Assembly (NCBI GenBank): GCA_032622095.1
Contig: CP136065.1
Span: 207,738,151-207,802,150 of the forward strand
Source of the DNA: Siphonodentalium dalli
Taxonomy: Eukaryota; Mollusca; Scaphopoda; Gadilida; Siphonodentaliidae
DNA length: 64,000 bases
Direction: 5' to 3'
In this document: piece after piece, positions 1-10,996 of the stretch
Layout of the letters: each line of letters starts with the position of its first letter
How positions within the stretch are numbered: position 1 is the first letter of the stretch
The notes under the pieces: generated by a model
What the model was told of the DNA's origin: nothing
Seen by the model: the letters and a program-made list of their open reading frames with translations, nothing else
Databases searched by the model: none
Position numbers and translations under genes: made by a program

Positions 1-199
1 ATTGCATAATCGAGGTTCCCAATGGGCGTGCATCACAATATTCACCATTTGGGAACTTCAATCTGAGTCTATGTCTCCCACAGCAGATGAGGCCATGCAG
101 AATGAGATACCCAGAGGGTAAATTTGGTGATGCTAGCCCACTATGAGGGATAGAGTCACTAAATTCATCCTCTTGAGATCTCATTCTGAAAATGACAGG
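1..199. mobile_element. Foldback element family C, copy 1 (left-truncated by window)
   Basis: The copy carries the family hallmarks. One is a hairpin with arms GCAGAATGAGATACCCAGAG and its near complement ending TCTCATTCTG. The other is an accompanying segment with TTCCCAATGGG and TTTGGGAAC arms. Other copies lie at 22233, 29430, 41152 and 57461. Confidence 0.7.
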
Positions 200-1980
200 C
201 ACAATAAACTCAGGTTGTTTTTTGTCCAAGTCTCAAAAATCTATAGATGATCCTACTAATGTTTCAAAATGGTTTTCATATCTAGTAGTAGAACAGGCAT
301 AGCCTTCAAATCTTTATCATATAAATTATTTCTCAATTTCATATTTTAAGAAGTAGAAGCTAGAGAGGCAGGAACCTAGAATTGTTTGAATAAAATGTTG
401 AAAGTGTTCTGAACATATATAACATTAATTAATGTAGGTACCCAAGGCAGGAACTAAGACAAATTAAAAATTAATTAACCATGCTGCTTATTAAGCAGTG
501 CTTAAATATAGTTGCAAATTCAGGTAAGGTTTTCATCAATTGCAAACAACGTATAGTGCACCAACCTGCTAAATGAGTTTTCATTCAGATTTTCATTGCT
601 TCAGTTACAACACATACTCTTTCAAACAATTGTTTAAACATGTTAAACATCAACTTTCAAAATATCAAAGGATTTTGATTAACATTGAACTATATCATGA
701 GGTAGAGGTAGAGGCACATACTGTAATTTCATCAACCAACTTCCCAGACGTCGTCTTCATTATCTCTATAAATTCCATGTTCATTTTCCTCACAATGAAG
801 CTGCAATAAAAACATCCATTGTTTCCTCATACCCATCATCGATATACATAGCTGACCATCGGATATCCTTCTAATTATTGTTCACTTATGTGGTAGACTT
901 TTTTCGAATATGAAGCAAAGAACCAAGACAAAGTTCACAGACAAACGTTTTGTGACTGACATCCTTCTCAACTTTATATTTGAACGAAAATCAAAACTAT
1001 ACATCACTTAGTATAATATATGAAATATACGTATTCTGAGCACAGACCTTGGTGACTATAAAATGAATAATTACTACTGAAGATACACTAATCGACTACT
1101 CTAGTAGTGTATATATATATATAATAGTGCTTATTAATTAATGATAGTCGCAAATGATTATGACTGTATTCTAAGGATTTCAGGACTAATGTACAAGTAT
1201 GCTGTATCGTAAACAATGGCATGCAAATTGAAGCATAAGACATGCCGCATCAGAACCCCGATGGCTACTTGTAATAATGCATTCCGTTTGATGATAACAC
1301 TACATAATCATCATGTGCGTTTTATCCATGAAATTAATTTTTTAAAATGGCATTATCCAACTTTCTTGTTGATCAGAATGCATTTATGTGAGGTACCATC
1401 TTAACACATTAATATAGGTTGATCGTTGAGTATTAACAGTGTGGGGACATTAAAATGTACTAATATTCAACTGACATAGTTATGATGCAAAACACATTTG
1501 GCAAGTTAACATAGGTATGAACGCAGGTTCATTGATTAGAAGAAACTGAAGCTAGCACTAACTATATAAAATTACATAGACCGTCGATCTCTTGACTTTT
1601 GATATGTATGTAGTGATTATTGTCAAGACCATCAGTGCTAAAAGTACTGACATTAGCGAAAGGCCGACGGACTGTGATTGGGGTAATATCTAGTGTAAAC
1701 TCTAAATTACATCATACATGTTTGCAACGAAGGTGAGACCTCCAGATGGGAAAACAGAGTACAATGTGGCAATTGCCCCACCAATTGAACGCCATAAATA
1801 AAAAATAGATTGTCCCCATAAACTGGAAAGTATAGGCAGATTCGAAAATAAATGAATCGGAAAGATGATTCGGTATTGATCCCGAATCTGATCGCCGATG
1901 TTGACATCGAATCTAATCTTCAAAGGGCCCTAATGATTATTTACTTTGCTAATATCAAGGCAGGTCTTGTGTAACTGTTT

Positions 1981-2103
1981 CAGCCCTTATAATTGGCTAC
2001 GGCAATCGGCAATGCCGAAGCCATTTGCTGAAGCAAACTGGGCCACGGTAAAGGGTTGCCGTAGCAGATTGCCGAAGCCAAACAATCTGAATTAAAAGGG
2101 CTG
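1981..2103. mobile_element. 123-bp terminal-inverted-repeat miniature element
   Basis: Ends CAGCCCTTATAATTGGCT and AGCCAAACAA...AAAAGGGCTG are inverted repeats. A direct CTGTTT flanks both sides (1975-1980, 2104-2109). The interior repeats TTGCCGAAGCC-type arms. CAG..CTG ends resemble hAT, but the visible target duplication is 6 bp, not 8, so the superfamily is uncertain. Confidence 0.55.
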
Positions 2104-2302
2104 CTGTTTATACATTGATTGATTTATGATGTTAAATTTCAGACCAACCTCCTGTCATTTTGACCATTTATTTTCTTCTAAGAGGTCAGAATCCACTTTC
2201 ATCCTATTCTGTATCTGTAAATTTGAATGTGTCATAATATACATCGGGCAGTAAACAATTTTGTGTATATGATGAAATTTGCATCATTCAGAGTATGTGT
2301 AC

Positions 2303-2421
2303 CTTCTGACTTTCTTTGTATCCTTCAACTCCTTGAACAAAAACTGCAATATAATGTTCAAAAATAAGCATGATTCTTTTTTGTGTTTGACATCTGAATC
2401 ATGAATCTGCTGGCGAAGTTC
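2303..2421 (-). CDS. PDZD8: Probable PDZD8 exon 2: start of SMP domain
   Basis: A 119-bp exon between acceptor CTTGTATTTCAG and donor AGAAG|GTACAC, phase 0 in and 2 out. It encodes ELRQQIHDSDVKHKK then ESCLFLNIILQFLFKELKDT and KKVRR. The E-x-C-x-FLN-x-x-x-x-FLF-ELKDT-x-x-x-RR pattern matches the first helix of the PDZD8 SMP domain as I know it (CYFLN...FLFRELRDT...RRW). A tryptophan codon would be completed by the next exon, which I could not find in the remaining 2.3 kb, so it is probably beyond the left edge. It was too short and ATG-less to show as an open frame. Confidence 0.7.
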
Positions 2422-3205
2422 CTGAAATACAAGACCACTGATTTAAATTTTAACCAAAACTAAATGTATATGTAAAACTTATACATGTACGTCCCCTTCT
2501 CGGTATGCAATTTTTTCTACGCTGTCAAATATCAAAATGGAGAGTATTTCAATTTCATATCAACTTTGTCGCTCCAGAATAATTTTGCAATTGTGTGACA
2601 CGGAAATAAGCTGTAGCCATGTGTAGCCTACTAATTATAGATACCGGTAGTATGTCTATGTCTACATATTACTCCGACACCTTCAATTAACTTTATAACC
2701 CTGTGGTGACTCCAGTAGCTTTCTTTAATGTGCACATACCGAGGCATGTACACAGGTCAGCCATTAATGTCCGCGCCCGATCTGACAGTGGCACAGCATA
2801 CTGCACCCACGAAAACATACCTGGACAATTGTTGTGATGGGGGGGGGGGGGGGGGGTGGAGTCCGTATTTGCATTCAGATCTTTATTCAGTGATCCTGAA
2901 TGAGACTTTTCAACCTGACAAACTTGGTATCTGACCGAGTTCTAAATTTTTTCAGAATACCGTGACCAGGTTTCGAACCCCCGTTCCGCTAGCACGAGAG
3001 ACCAGTATGCTGTCTCTCAGCTACCACTACCAGCTTCCTATATGTGCCAATGTTCATGAGAATACATGACTAAAATTCAACTTTTTTTTAGTTTGACAAA
3101 TGGGACCAATAGCACCATTCCAGACCTTTTTCTCACAAAAAGAAAAGTCACATCCAATGATGACACAGGAAAAAAATCATTGCTTGTCGAATCTTTGTAA
3201 TTTAC
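2422..3205. other. PDZD8-like intron 1
   Basis: This 784-bp intron holds an 18-nt G run (2839-2856) and a tRNA-derived SINE-like segment (2940-3045). Nothing else recognisable was seen. Confidence 0.5.
2940..3045 (-). repeat. tRNA-derived SINE-like fragment
   Basis: On the minus strand GGTAGTGGTAGCTGAGAGAC is followed ~30 bp later by GGGGGTTCGAAACC. The latter fits a pol III B box (GGTTCGANNCC) and the former loosely fits an A box. The stem pairing of a real tRNA is poor. No tail or target duplication was identified. Confidence 0.4.
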
Positions 3206-3364
3206 CTTGGGCAATTGGTATCTGTCAAACTGCGACTTGGGTACCAGGGGTGTCTTTGGTAACTGACCAAATTTCCTTTTGATCCAAAGCAACTGACACA
3301 AGATTGTGCAAATTATACCAGCAAGAAATGCTATTACAAGAGCTGTAATAAACATTTTCACCAA
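3206..3364 (-). CDS. PDZD8: Probable PDZD8 exon 1: membrane anchor
   Basis: The 53-codon first coding exon starts MVKMFITALVIAFLAGIICT and continues ILCQLLWIKRKFG, then LVPKSQFDRYQLPK up to donor CCAAG|GTAAAT, phase 0. The start has AAA before and G after the ATG, a good context. It is the first Met ahead of one long hydrophobic helix (residues 4-27) followed by basic residues, as in the N-terminal ER anchor of PDZD8. PDZD8 tethers the ER to other membranes and moves lipid through an SMP domain. The call depends mainly on exon 2, which joins in phase. Another anchored SMP protein is the alternative. Confidence 0.7.
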
Positions 3365-3740
3365 ATTCTCTTCTTTAGTAGAATAACTTCAATAGCCTGG
3401 TATTTATTTCTTTGTTTTGTTTTTCCACTGCCATTTTCGTGCACGAAATTAGGAAAATTGCCAAAATAATTAAGTTATCATTTGCCGGAGATAATCTTTC
3501 TTTTAAACACAACAAATTTTATATCTGACCCAAAATGTGACACTACACCCATATTCAAAGAATGGATATACTGCGTCTAAAAAGGTGTTAAAATACGTAG
3601 ACGTAAAAAAAATTGTAGGAGTGCGGCCATCTTGGATTTATGAACAATTCAAAACACGGAAGTCGTATAAAATGAAACGAATTTCATATACTTATAGCCA
3701 CGAGAAAGATGGCGGTCAAAATAGCCGCCGATAGTAAATA
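3365..3740 (-). promoter_or_regulatory. PDZD8: Candidate 5' UTR/promoter of the PDZD8-like gene
   Basis: This is the region just upstream of the start codon. It holds two YY1-like motifs: GCGGCCATCTTGG near 3623-3635 and AAGATGGCGG near 3707-3716, plus a GGAAGT ETS-like core near 3659. YY1-type CCAT/ATGGC motifs commonly lie at metazoan start sites. No TATA box was seen at a convincing distance. The position of the transcription start is inferred only. Confidence 0.3.
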
Positions 3741-5823
3741 GGTAGAATCTGAACTTCCAAATTCATTGCTTCTATCAGTGCATTTTAAATTGTCTCTCAT
3801 TTGTGAACATATAATGAGTACCTGTATTAATGTTTTTTTTCATTTTAACAGGAATTCTTTATTATAAAATTAGTATCAAATAAATTATACAATATTGCCC
3901 CAAAAAAATGCAGGAAAACAGCATATGTTTCTCTGGTGAGCCAATGGAGTACTCCACTCTGGGACCCATACATGGTGAAATATTCAACAATGTTGGAAAT
4001 AGTGCAAAGAAAATCAGCATGATTCATCACCAGGGATATGGGCTGTGTCACCATGATCCTTGAGAACCTAGAACTTCCATCACTAGAAAGTGTTGTAGAT
4101 ACAAATGTCTAACATGCTTGTACAAAGTGGTTGGTCCTCACAATAAATTATATGCCTGATAAAAACAGAGGCCTACCTTTACCATATTAAATATTAAGTA
4201 TTTGCTTAACATTCGCTTATGATTTGAACACTAAAAATCTAAGAGATGTAATTCTTAGCATCCACTTACCATTCAAATGCTAATAGATGTCATTTGAAGA
4301 TAAAAGTAGTATTTTTTTTACGCTAGTCATTCGAATGTTAAGATATATTCTTATATTCTTTCTTAACATTTGAAAGCTACTTGAGGATGCTATTTTCATG
4401 TGATCACACTAAAACATAGTTATTGGTAATACTTATAGTTTAAGAGGGAACATCTCCAAGTTTTGCTCTTTGTTGTTTCTTGGAAGGAGTCTGTGGATTA
4501 AATTTGTGTAAATACTGATAAACCATTATGGTATTAGCCCTTGAGGCAGTTAAAACGGGTAATAATAGCTATATGGCCTTTAAGTGCCTCTACATATATG
4601 CTATGGCCAATTGTTGCTTTTTCTTGTACTTGTGTGCAATGCAATAGATATATTCTTTGTCCCAATTAATTTGATTTTTGATTGATTAACATTTCTAGTC
4701 TGAAAGTATATTCAACAACAAAATATTAGCATATCAGTTATGTATAATAATGATAGATCTTGACATGTTCTAATAACTGCTGCAATTTCACATCATATTC
4801 AGAATAAAAGTGGAATTTTGAAAGAAACTGAAATTTATTTGACTGATAAATAATAGAGCACGCTCTTTGATAATAAACATGTGCCTGCATCAACAAATGT
4901 TTAATTGGTTCAATTAGATATATCTATTTGACCAAAGATGATATATCATCTAAAAGGGAATAAATACTTATGCACAGCACACATATATATATTATCAAGT
5001 AGTGTTGTAAAATATGTATTTATAAAAGATTATGCAGCAAAATTCAAAAGCATTCAAATAGAAGAGAAACCTTAGTATTTGAACGCTTAGCTACCCATTC
5101 AAATGTTAAGCATCAAAATACTAGTTATGCAAAAGAGATCAGATCTGAATGCTAAGCTTACCATTTGGTTACTAAAGTAGCATTAAAATGCTAAGTTAAT
5201 CACTGATTGGTCCAATCTCTCATTTCCTTTGTGGTTTTTGTCAAGCATTCAAATGCTGAACAATTCCTAAGAAAAGACTAAGGATACACATAACGGAACA
5301 TCAAAGCCAAGCCAATTTGAGGACTCTCTATAATAACATTGTCAAAATTTTAATGGTCTGAGAAAATACTAAAAAAAAGCGATCTTTCAAACTGATCCAG
5401 ACCAGATTATTCTTCTCATGCACCAACAACACAGTTCACATGGCAAATATCGACATCTTCAAATCGGCAATCACTAGGAGAGAAAATATGCCCTCCTCAT
5501 CCTATTAAAGCGAAATTGGTTACCAAGAACTTACATATAGAGATACAGATCATGGTCTCACATTCATAGCCAAGTCACACGCCCTTTTCCTTTATTATGG
5601 GGAGGGGTTGATTAGATAGTTGCTTGAATGCCATGTGTATGGACTCAATCAGTACAGGACTACAGGTTATAATTCCAAATACAAAGCTGACTTCAGCGCA
5701 CTTCGCCTCATGAAAATATCAACTCCAGGTTTACATACATGAGTAGCTTACCATGTAGAGTCTATGTGCAGTCAATGTAGATGATGGTGAATGAGGTATA
5801 GTTTTGACTATGTGCATGTTTAA
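3741..5823. other. Intergenic AT-rich stretch with degenerate CATTCAAATGCTAA repeats
   Basis: No gene was seen. Between 4190 and 5270 a short motif, CATTCAAATGCTAA or its complement, recurs about ten times in decayed form (for example 4271-4283, 4326-4341, 5096-5111, 5246-5260). Spacing is irregular, so this is not a clean tandem array. Confidence 0.4.
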
Positions 5824-6245
5824 AGGTACTCAATCTGATCAGACGGTCCCCATAACATCAAGATACAACAACAGCATTTCAAAATACACTTTAGTTATAA
5901 AAATCGATTTATTGCAACAAAATAATGCTAACCACTGTCAACTATGGTATCAAATTTCCCAAAACTTGTTATTTATCAACATTTTGATCAACAAAATATG
6001 GCCGTATTATCACTAAAGTATCACAAAATTGACCGTATTACCACTTGCTTTTTTATCCATCTTCATCCGCAATTTTGTCCGAGACCCTCCATTTGACCAT
6101 GTTTCTGGGTCACTTATTATTACATATCTTGAGAAATAACAAACTTCAAAACTTGATGGGTGGGTTCTTGGACTCAAATCAAATATTTTTTACCCCGAAG
6201 CCAAAGAAATAGTAATTTCGGAGCATCTGATCGGATTGAGTACCT
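5824..6245. mobile_element. TTAA-flanked element family F
   Basis: Ends AGGTACTCAATCTGATCAGA and TCTGATCGGATTGAGTACCT are inverted repeats of ~20 bp, flanked by TTAA on both sides (5820-5823, 6246-6249). The 422-bp interior shows no coding capacity. TTAA target use suggests piggyBac-type mobilisation; this is inference. Confidence 0.75.
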
Positions 6246-6491
6246 TTAAGAACTCAGAGGTTTTGGCATATTACTGTTAAACATCAGCCTTTGGACGAAT
6301 TTCCAAACAACACAATGAACTGGTATTAGGAGTATTTGTTGTATGTATACCAAATGTTTAGCAGTGTCTTCCACAGTAACTTCTGTTTCAGATACAGACG
6401 AAATTAAAAATAATCTAAGACTGCTACAAGCAGTTATCATTTTCTTGATCAAATTCAGAAGCATATACAGCCATGACTGTCATGATGCGTG

Positions 6492-7395
6492 CAGTGTTCA
6501 CGCTGGCGGAAGCCATTTTAGCCATTGGCGAAAATAATTTGTAAATGGCGAAAAAAAATAACCAAATGGCGAAAAAAATGGCTAAATTAATTTCCTCTCA
6601 AATATGTCCATCGGGACATGGTGGCGATTATAAACACACCAGCTAATCATCGGTCTAATAACATCACGCGCAGCGGACATCCGTACAACAAAAGCGTCAC
6701 CACCTCATGTATGTTACACGATCCGATGTGCTTGGAGCAATTAGTTATAGGTGTACATTGGTGTTGATTTCATGCAGTGTCAATGGTAGATGCTTTGTGC
6801 TGTAATAAACGCAACTTTTGAGTGGGGGTCTGGGAAAGATGCTTAATCACTTTAAGTGACAGAGGTTTTTATTGCGAGTCAAGTTACCAAAATGAATTTC
6901 TTGCATTTGCAGCTTGATCCCTATTAATTAATTCCAACTTTTTACAAAACCGATCGATCTGTCCAACTAGCCGCGATTAAAATTATCCTAATTGCGTAGT
7001 CACCAGGGTATACTTACTATTTTCCCGCGAATTGAACAAATATGCCCCAGATACGCATAGGCATAGATAAAACTATGCATAATAAATAAAATAAATAAAA
7101 CTTCAGGTTGAGTTCAGATATCGTATTGCATATTTTCACTACATGTTAATACACCGCAATTTGTTTTTATTTGCGATGGTCTAAAAACTTTCATTGTATG
7201 TGGAATTGCTTGGCAGGATGTTATTGCTCATATTACATTGTTATTGTTTTCTTTTGTCAATAAAATGTAATATACGTTCAATTTATCTCAAAATATGTTC
7301 CCAAACAAGTGGCTAAATTAAATTCAAAGTGGCTAAAAAATTGGCATTTGGCTAAAATAATGGCTAAAGGAATTTCTGGGCCAGCGTGAACACTG
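6492..7395. mobile_element. hAT-like non-autonomous element, 904 bp
   Basis: Ends CAGTGTTCACGCTGGC and GCCAGCGTGAACACTG are perfect inverted repeats. They are flanked by imperfect 8-bp duplications, GATGCGTG (6484-6491) and GTTGCATG (7396-7403). Subterminal regions are built of short repeats of the type AAATGGCGAAAAA and GTGGCTAAATT in opposite orientations. No transposase frame is present. Confidence 0.75.
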
Positions 7396-7403
7396 GTTGC
7401 ATG

Positions 7404-9377
7404 TAAGAAGCAGGTAGTTATCAATCTCCTGCTGTTTGGGTTAGTGACTCAAAAATTTAATATGCAGACATGATGTGCCATGGTGCAGACCCGCCTTTTG
7501 TAAATTGAGCTAATATAAACATACTTATGTTATTTCTTTTAATTTTGAGCCTTGGTACATGTAATTACCCAATTGAGGTTATAAAGTGAGGCCAAGGAAT
7601 TTTTACAGCTTATTTGGAACAATTTAGCCATAATGATTCGCCATTTATTGTTTTGCCCTTCTATCATTTTTTGAAAGTGATAACACCCAAACGCCTTGAA
7701 TACATATATTCATACCAGTATATGTAGTTTGTAACCTGGGACCAGGATCTATATGGAATAAAAATGGGGCGCTTACTGCAACTTTATTTGAAATTGCTGA
7801 CATCACATGTTGCGAAAATCAGCAGTTTCCATATGTTATGAAGTGGCAGTTCACACCTGAAGGCATCAATGTTTATTAACCTTTATTAACTGGATCAGAA
7901 CTACATGTATTCATGGCTGGATAGCTTTTCATAATATATTTGAGATGACAATTTTTTTTTTATAATTTAAAGAAATTGATTGTATGGTGAAAGATTATTT
8001 ATCTTTTTTCTCTGTATTATATACATTATACTGTTGAAATGCTATTCAAAATAGATTTGGGATAGCAAGGTCTCTAGACTCTCTACATTGGTGAGTGATA
8101 GGTTGGGAAACGATATGTTTTACATCTGGGTTATATATTATTTCCACCCCTCGTTCTGATTGTTATTAATTGATTTGAGATTGAAAAACAAAGGCAACAC
8201 ATGGAATAGTTGATAAAAAGGATCTCTGGTTTGTTACATCATGTTTATATAAACTTGTTTCATAAAGTGTATTGATGACTCGTCAGATGCCCCCGTGTGA
8301 TCACAATAGTGAAATTAATTTGTCTCCATTTCTAACTTATCTTATTGGAGAAGAAGCACTACTTCATATGGTATTTCAATTCTAGGTTACAATTGTACAG
8401 TAAATATTTAGATAGGTTCAGTAGAAATATTTGATTTCCAAAGCTTGCAGAGTACCATATATGCTATATTTTCTTCATTATCTGAATCTGTGAACACATT
8501 TTATATGAAATAATTTACAATATATACAAATGTAGGCAATCAGCGTTCTATCTCAAACTCAAAGAATCCTCCCACATCCATTGGAGAGTGTTGTAAACTA
8601 TATTTAGCACATTGCAACCTTGCCCAGTCTGTCCATAGAAAGAGTGAATTGTGTTTGGGTAAAAAAATGAGCGTTCTATAAATTTATATAGAAATTTATT
8701 TATCTTAATTTCACAGCTTGGAACACATACAAAAGCAGACATTCTTTTACAAAAACAAATTAACACTAATATAACCATGGTAACCTTACATGAACAATAC
8801 TCTGTAATAAAATGTAAATGCATGTATTACTCAACTATATACACATTCAACCATATATTATTTATAAAATTGTTTCTTGTATAAAAAGCTTCTTGCACAT
8901 AACCCCATTCATACAAACATATATACATATCACATATGCGAATACATTCTTATATATTGCATTTATATCTGCATTGTGCTGCAGAAAGCATTACAGAAAT
9001 ATTTTGCATAAAGATCCATTTTGATGGCACATTCATTGCTATGTGAGCATGACAAAACCAGGTCACTGTCGGGTATCAAACTTGCACAGCCACTGGTTCT
9101 CTATTGTGGGAAGAGGTTGACCACTTGGATTTTCCAACTCTGTATCCAAATTCCAAAGTGGGAAATCCCATTTGCACCCCCCCCCCCCCCCCCCCCACCA
9201 AATTTCCAACCTGACGCCCCCTATGGTTGGAAATTGTCGAACTAATGCTCATTTCAGTCCAGACATTTTGCCTGAAAGAATAAAAACCAGTTTAATAATA
9301 AATACTGGTTAGAAAGTCAAACTATCAGAACAATTTCATTTGAATGTCGATATCTGTCCATAAAAACCTCCTATTAA
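7404..9377. other. Intergenic stretch, nothing recognised
   Basis: AT-rich sequence without a supported exon. It contains a 20-nt C run (9177-9196). The open frame near 8548-8823 has no recognisable similarity or codon bias. Confidence 0.4.
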
Positions 9378-9583
9378 CCCTTTCAGTGCCAAGTCCGATT
9401 TTTGTATCACCCCATATTTCCTTGATCATTTTTCAAATTTATTGATTATAATAATGTGATATATTGATGAAAAGAGCTCTTAGAGCTCTTTCCATCAATG
9501 TATCACATTATTATAATCAATAATTTGAAAAATGATCAAGGAAATATGGGTTGATACAAAAATCGGACTTGGCACTGAAAGGG
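9378..9583. mobile_element. TTAA-flanked palindrome family B3, hairpin-less copy
   Basis: A near-perfect 206-bp palindrome between TTAA sites. Arms start CCCTTTCAGTGCCAAGTCCG and end with its complement; the centre is AGAGCTCTTAGAGCTCT. The ends match 33319-33535 (CCCTTTGAGTGCCAGGTCCG), but this copy lacks the 69-nt hairpin module. Confidence 0.85.
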
Positions 9584-10093
9584 TTAATGGGCTCATGGGT
9601 CCGTTCTAATTAAACCTCCTATTAATTGGCTCATGGGTCAGATCTAATTATTTCAGGTATAGAAAACATACAGATGGTGGTATTATGGTGTCATATGGAA
9701 CAGGATATCTTTAAAAACAATTACCTTTGCGCCTAAAACAAACTTGACATTCATCAAAGTATTGATTATGAAACAACATTGTGTCACATTTTCTTATCCA
9801 TCTTTGTTGTATAATATATTTACAATTAAACTTAGGCCTAAACATTATTAATCAGTTTACTCTAATAAATAGCAAGAATTCGCAGGAAACTGGGAAAAAC
9901 AATTATCACGACACTACCATAATGATTGAATGCTGAGGTCAAGAGTTATACAGTTTCACACACACACATCATACTATAATATGGAGAATACAGAGCAAAA
10001 TGCTAGAAAATTGCATAACACGTCATTCCAGCATTTATTTTTTATTTTAAATCTGTATTGGAAAATTGAAATATTCTGATTGCCAAGATTGAA

Positions 10094-10263
10094 TGATGTG
10101 AAACACTCCGCTAGGGTGATCAAATAGAAATGGAGAATAATCTTGTTCAAAGTAGTTATTTTTACAAATATTATATCTAAATTGACAACACACACCGTCA
10201 TTCTTATATATTAATTAAATATCGCCGATAGAAGCGTCCTGATTCGAGTAGTAAATATTTACA
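10094..10263 (-). repeat. Dispersed ~170-bp repeat, copy 1
   Basis: The sequence is a reverse-complement, diverged copy of 59189-59402. Shared blocks include GTGAAACACTCC, ACACACCGTCATTCTTATAT, TATCGCCGATAG and TAAATATTTACA. A short fragment recurs at 27100-27126. Termini and type are not determined. Confidence 0.65.
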
Positions 10264-10783
10264 ATTTAGCGCAGTTCAGACAATGTTTCCTATGGAGTGG
10301 TACGATCGATTTGCTTGAGATTTTCGGTGATGTTAGTAGAATGCTACATTCCTCCAGTTGACATAGCACCTGGATATATAACTTATCAGTTTCACGCACC
10401 GGAATAAGTACATAATATGTCTTTAACTGCCAATCCAACTCCCAAGTTTTACCTATAATGGTCAAATAAATAAAAAATCTGTATTCTCAGGCACATCCCT
10501 CGTCAATGAAATTTTCTTTTAAAAAGCCGTCAAACATTTTTGGCAATCTTTTCTGTTAGAAATATTGGATTTGAACATCTAAATTTGTTTAATTTGTTTC
10601 TTGGGTGTTTTCCAGATTTTGAAATACAAATAAAAATAAAGATCCTCCCTCCCTCATCTATAATTGAGATCTAATTGCCTGAGAACACAGATATTTTATT
10701 TTAATGGCTTAAATCAGAAGTAAATATAAGTGTCAAATAATCAAATTGTTCACTCATTTCGGACAACAGTTCACATACAACTA

Positions 10784-10996
10784 CAGTAATGCCCTAAGTA
10801 ATCGACTCCATATCCACAGCAGAATTATGGGTAACTTTTCAGGATTTAGTCGGAAATATGGCTTGTTGCCATTCATTAGAAAGCTCTCGGGGAGAGCTTT
10901 CCGATGAATGGCAACAAGCCATATTTCCGACTAAATCCTGAAAAGTTACCCATAATTCTGCTGTGGATATGGAGTCGATTACTTAGGGCACTACTG
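10784..10996. mobile_element. TA-flanked palindromic element family A, copy 1
   Basis: A 213-bp near-perfect palindrome with ends CAGTAATGCCCTAAGTAATC and its complement, flanked by TA. Arms are ~100 nt; the centre is AAAGCTCTCGGGGAGAGCTTT-like. TA target and CAGT ends suggest Tc1/mariner-type mobilisation. Eleven further copies lie in this window, all in introns of the FREM-like gene. Confidence 0.85.

Larger units (their letters stand above)
1..2302. other. PDZD8-like intron 2 (partial)
   Basis: This is intron sequence to the left of exon 2. It contains a copy of foldback family C (1-199) and a 123-bp miniature element (1981-2103). The remaining AT-rich sequence shows no convincing exon on either strand. 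An AT dinucleotide run lies near 1108-1123. Confidence 0.5.

Noticed and set aside
1700-1923. Possible third exon of the PDZD8-like gene (SIGGAIATLYSVFPSGGLTF)
   Set aside because: It does not fit the expected SMP continuation (a tryptophan completing the phase-2 codon) and lacks a proper acceptor.
8548-8823. 91-residue frame in the intergenic region
   Set aside because: No recognisable domain, cysteine pattern or splice context; low-complexity AT-rich sequence.
10485-10695. CAGGCACATCCC ... TTGCCTGAGAACACAG as another hAT-like element
   Set aside because: End similarity is only a few bases and the flanks do not show an 8-bp duplication.
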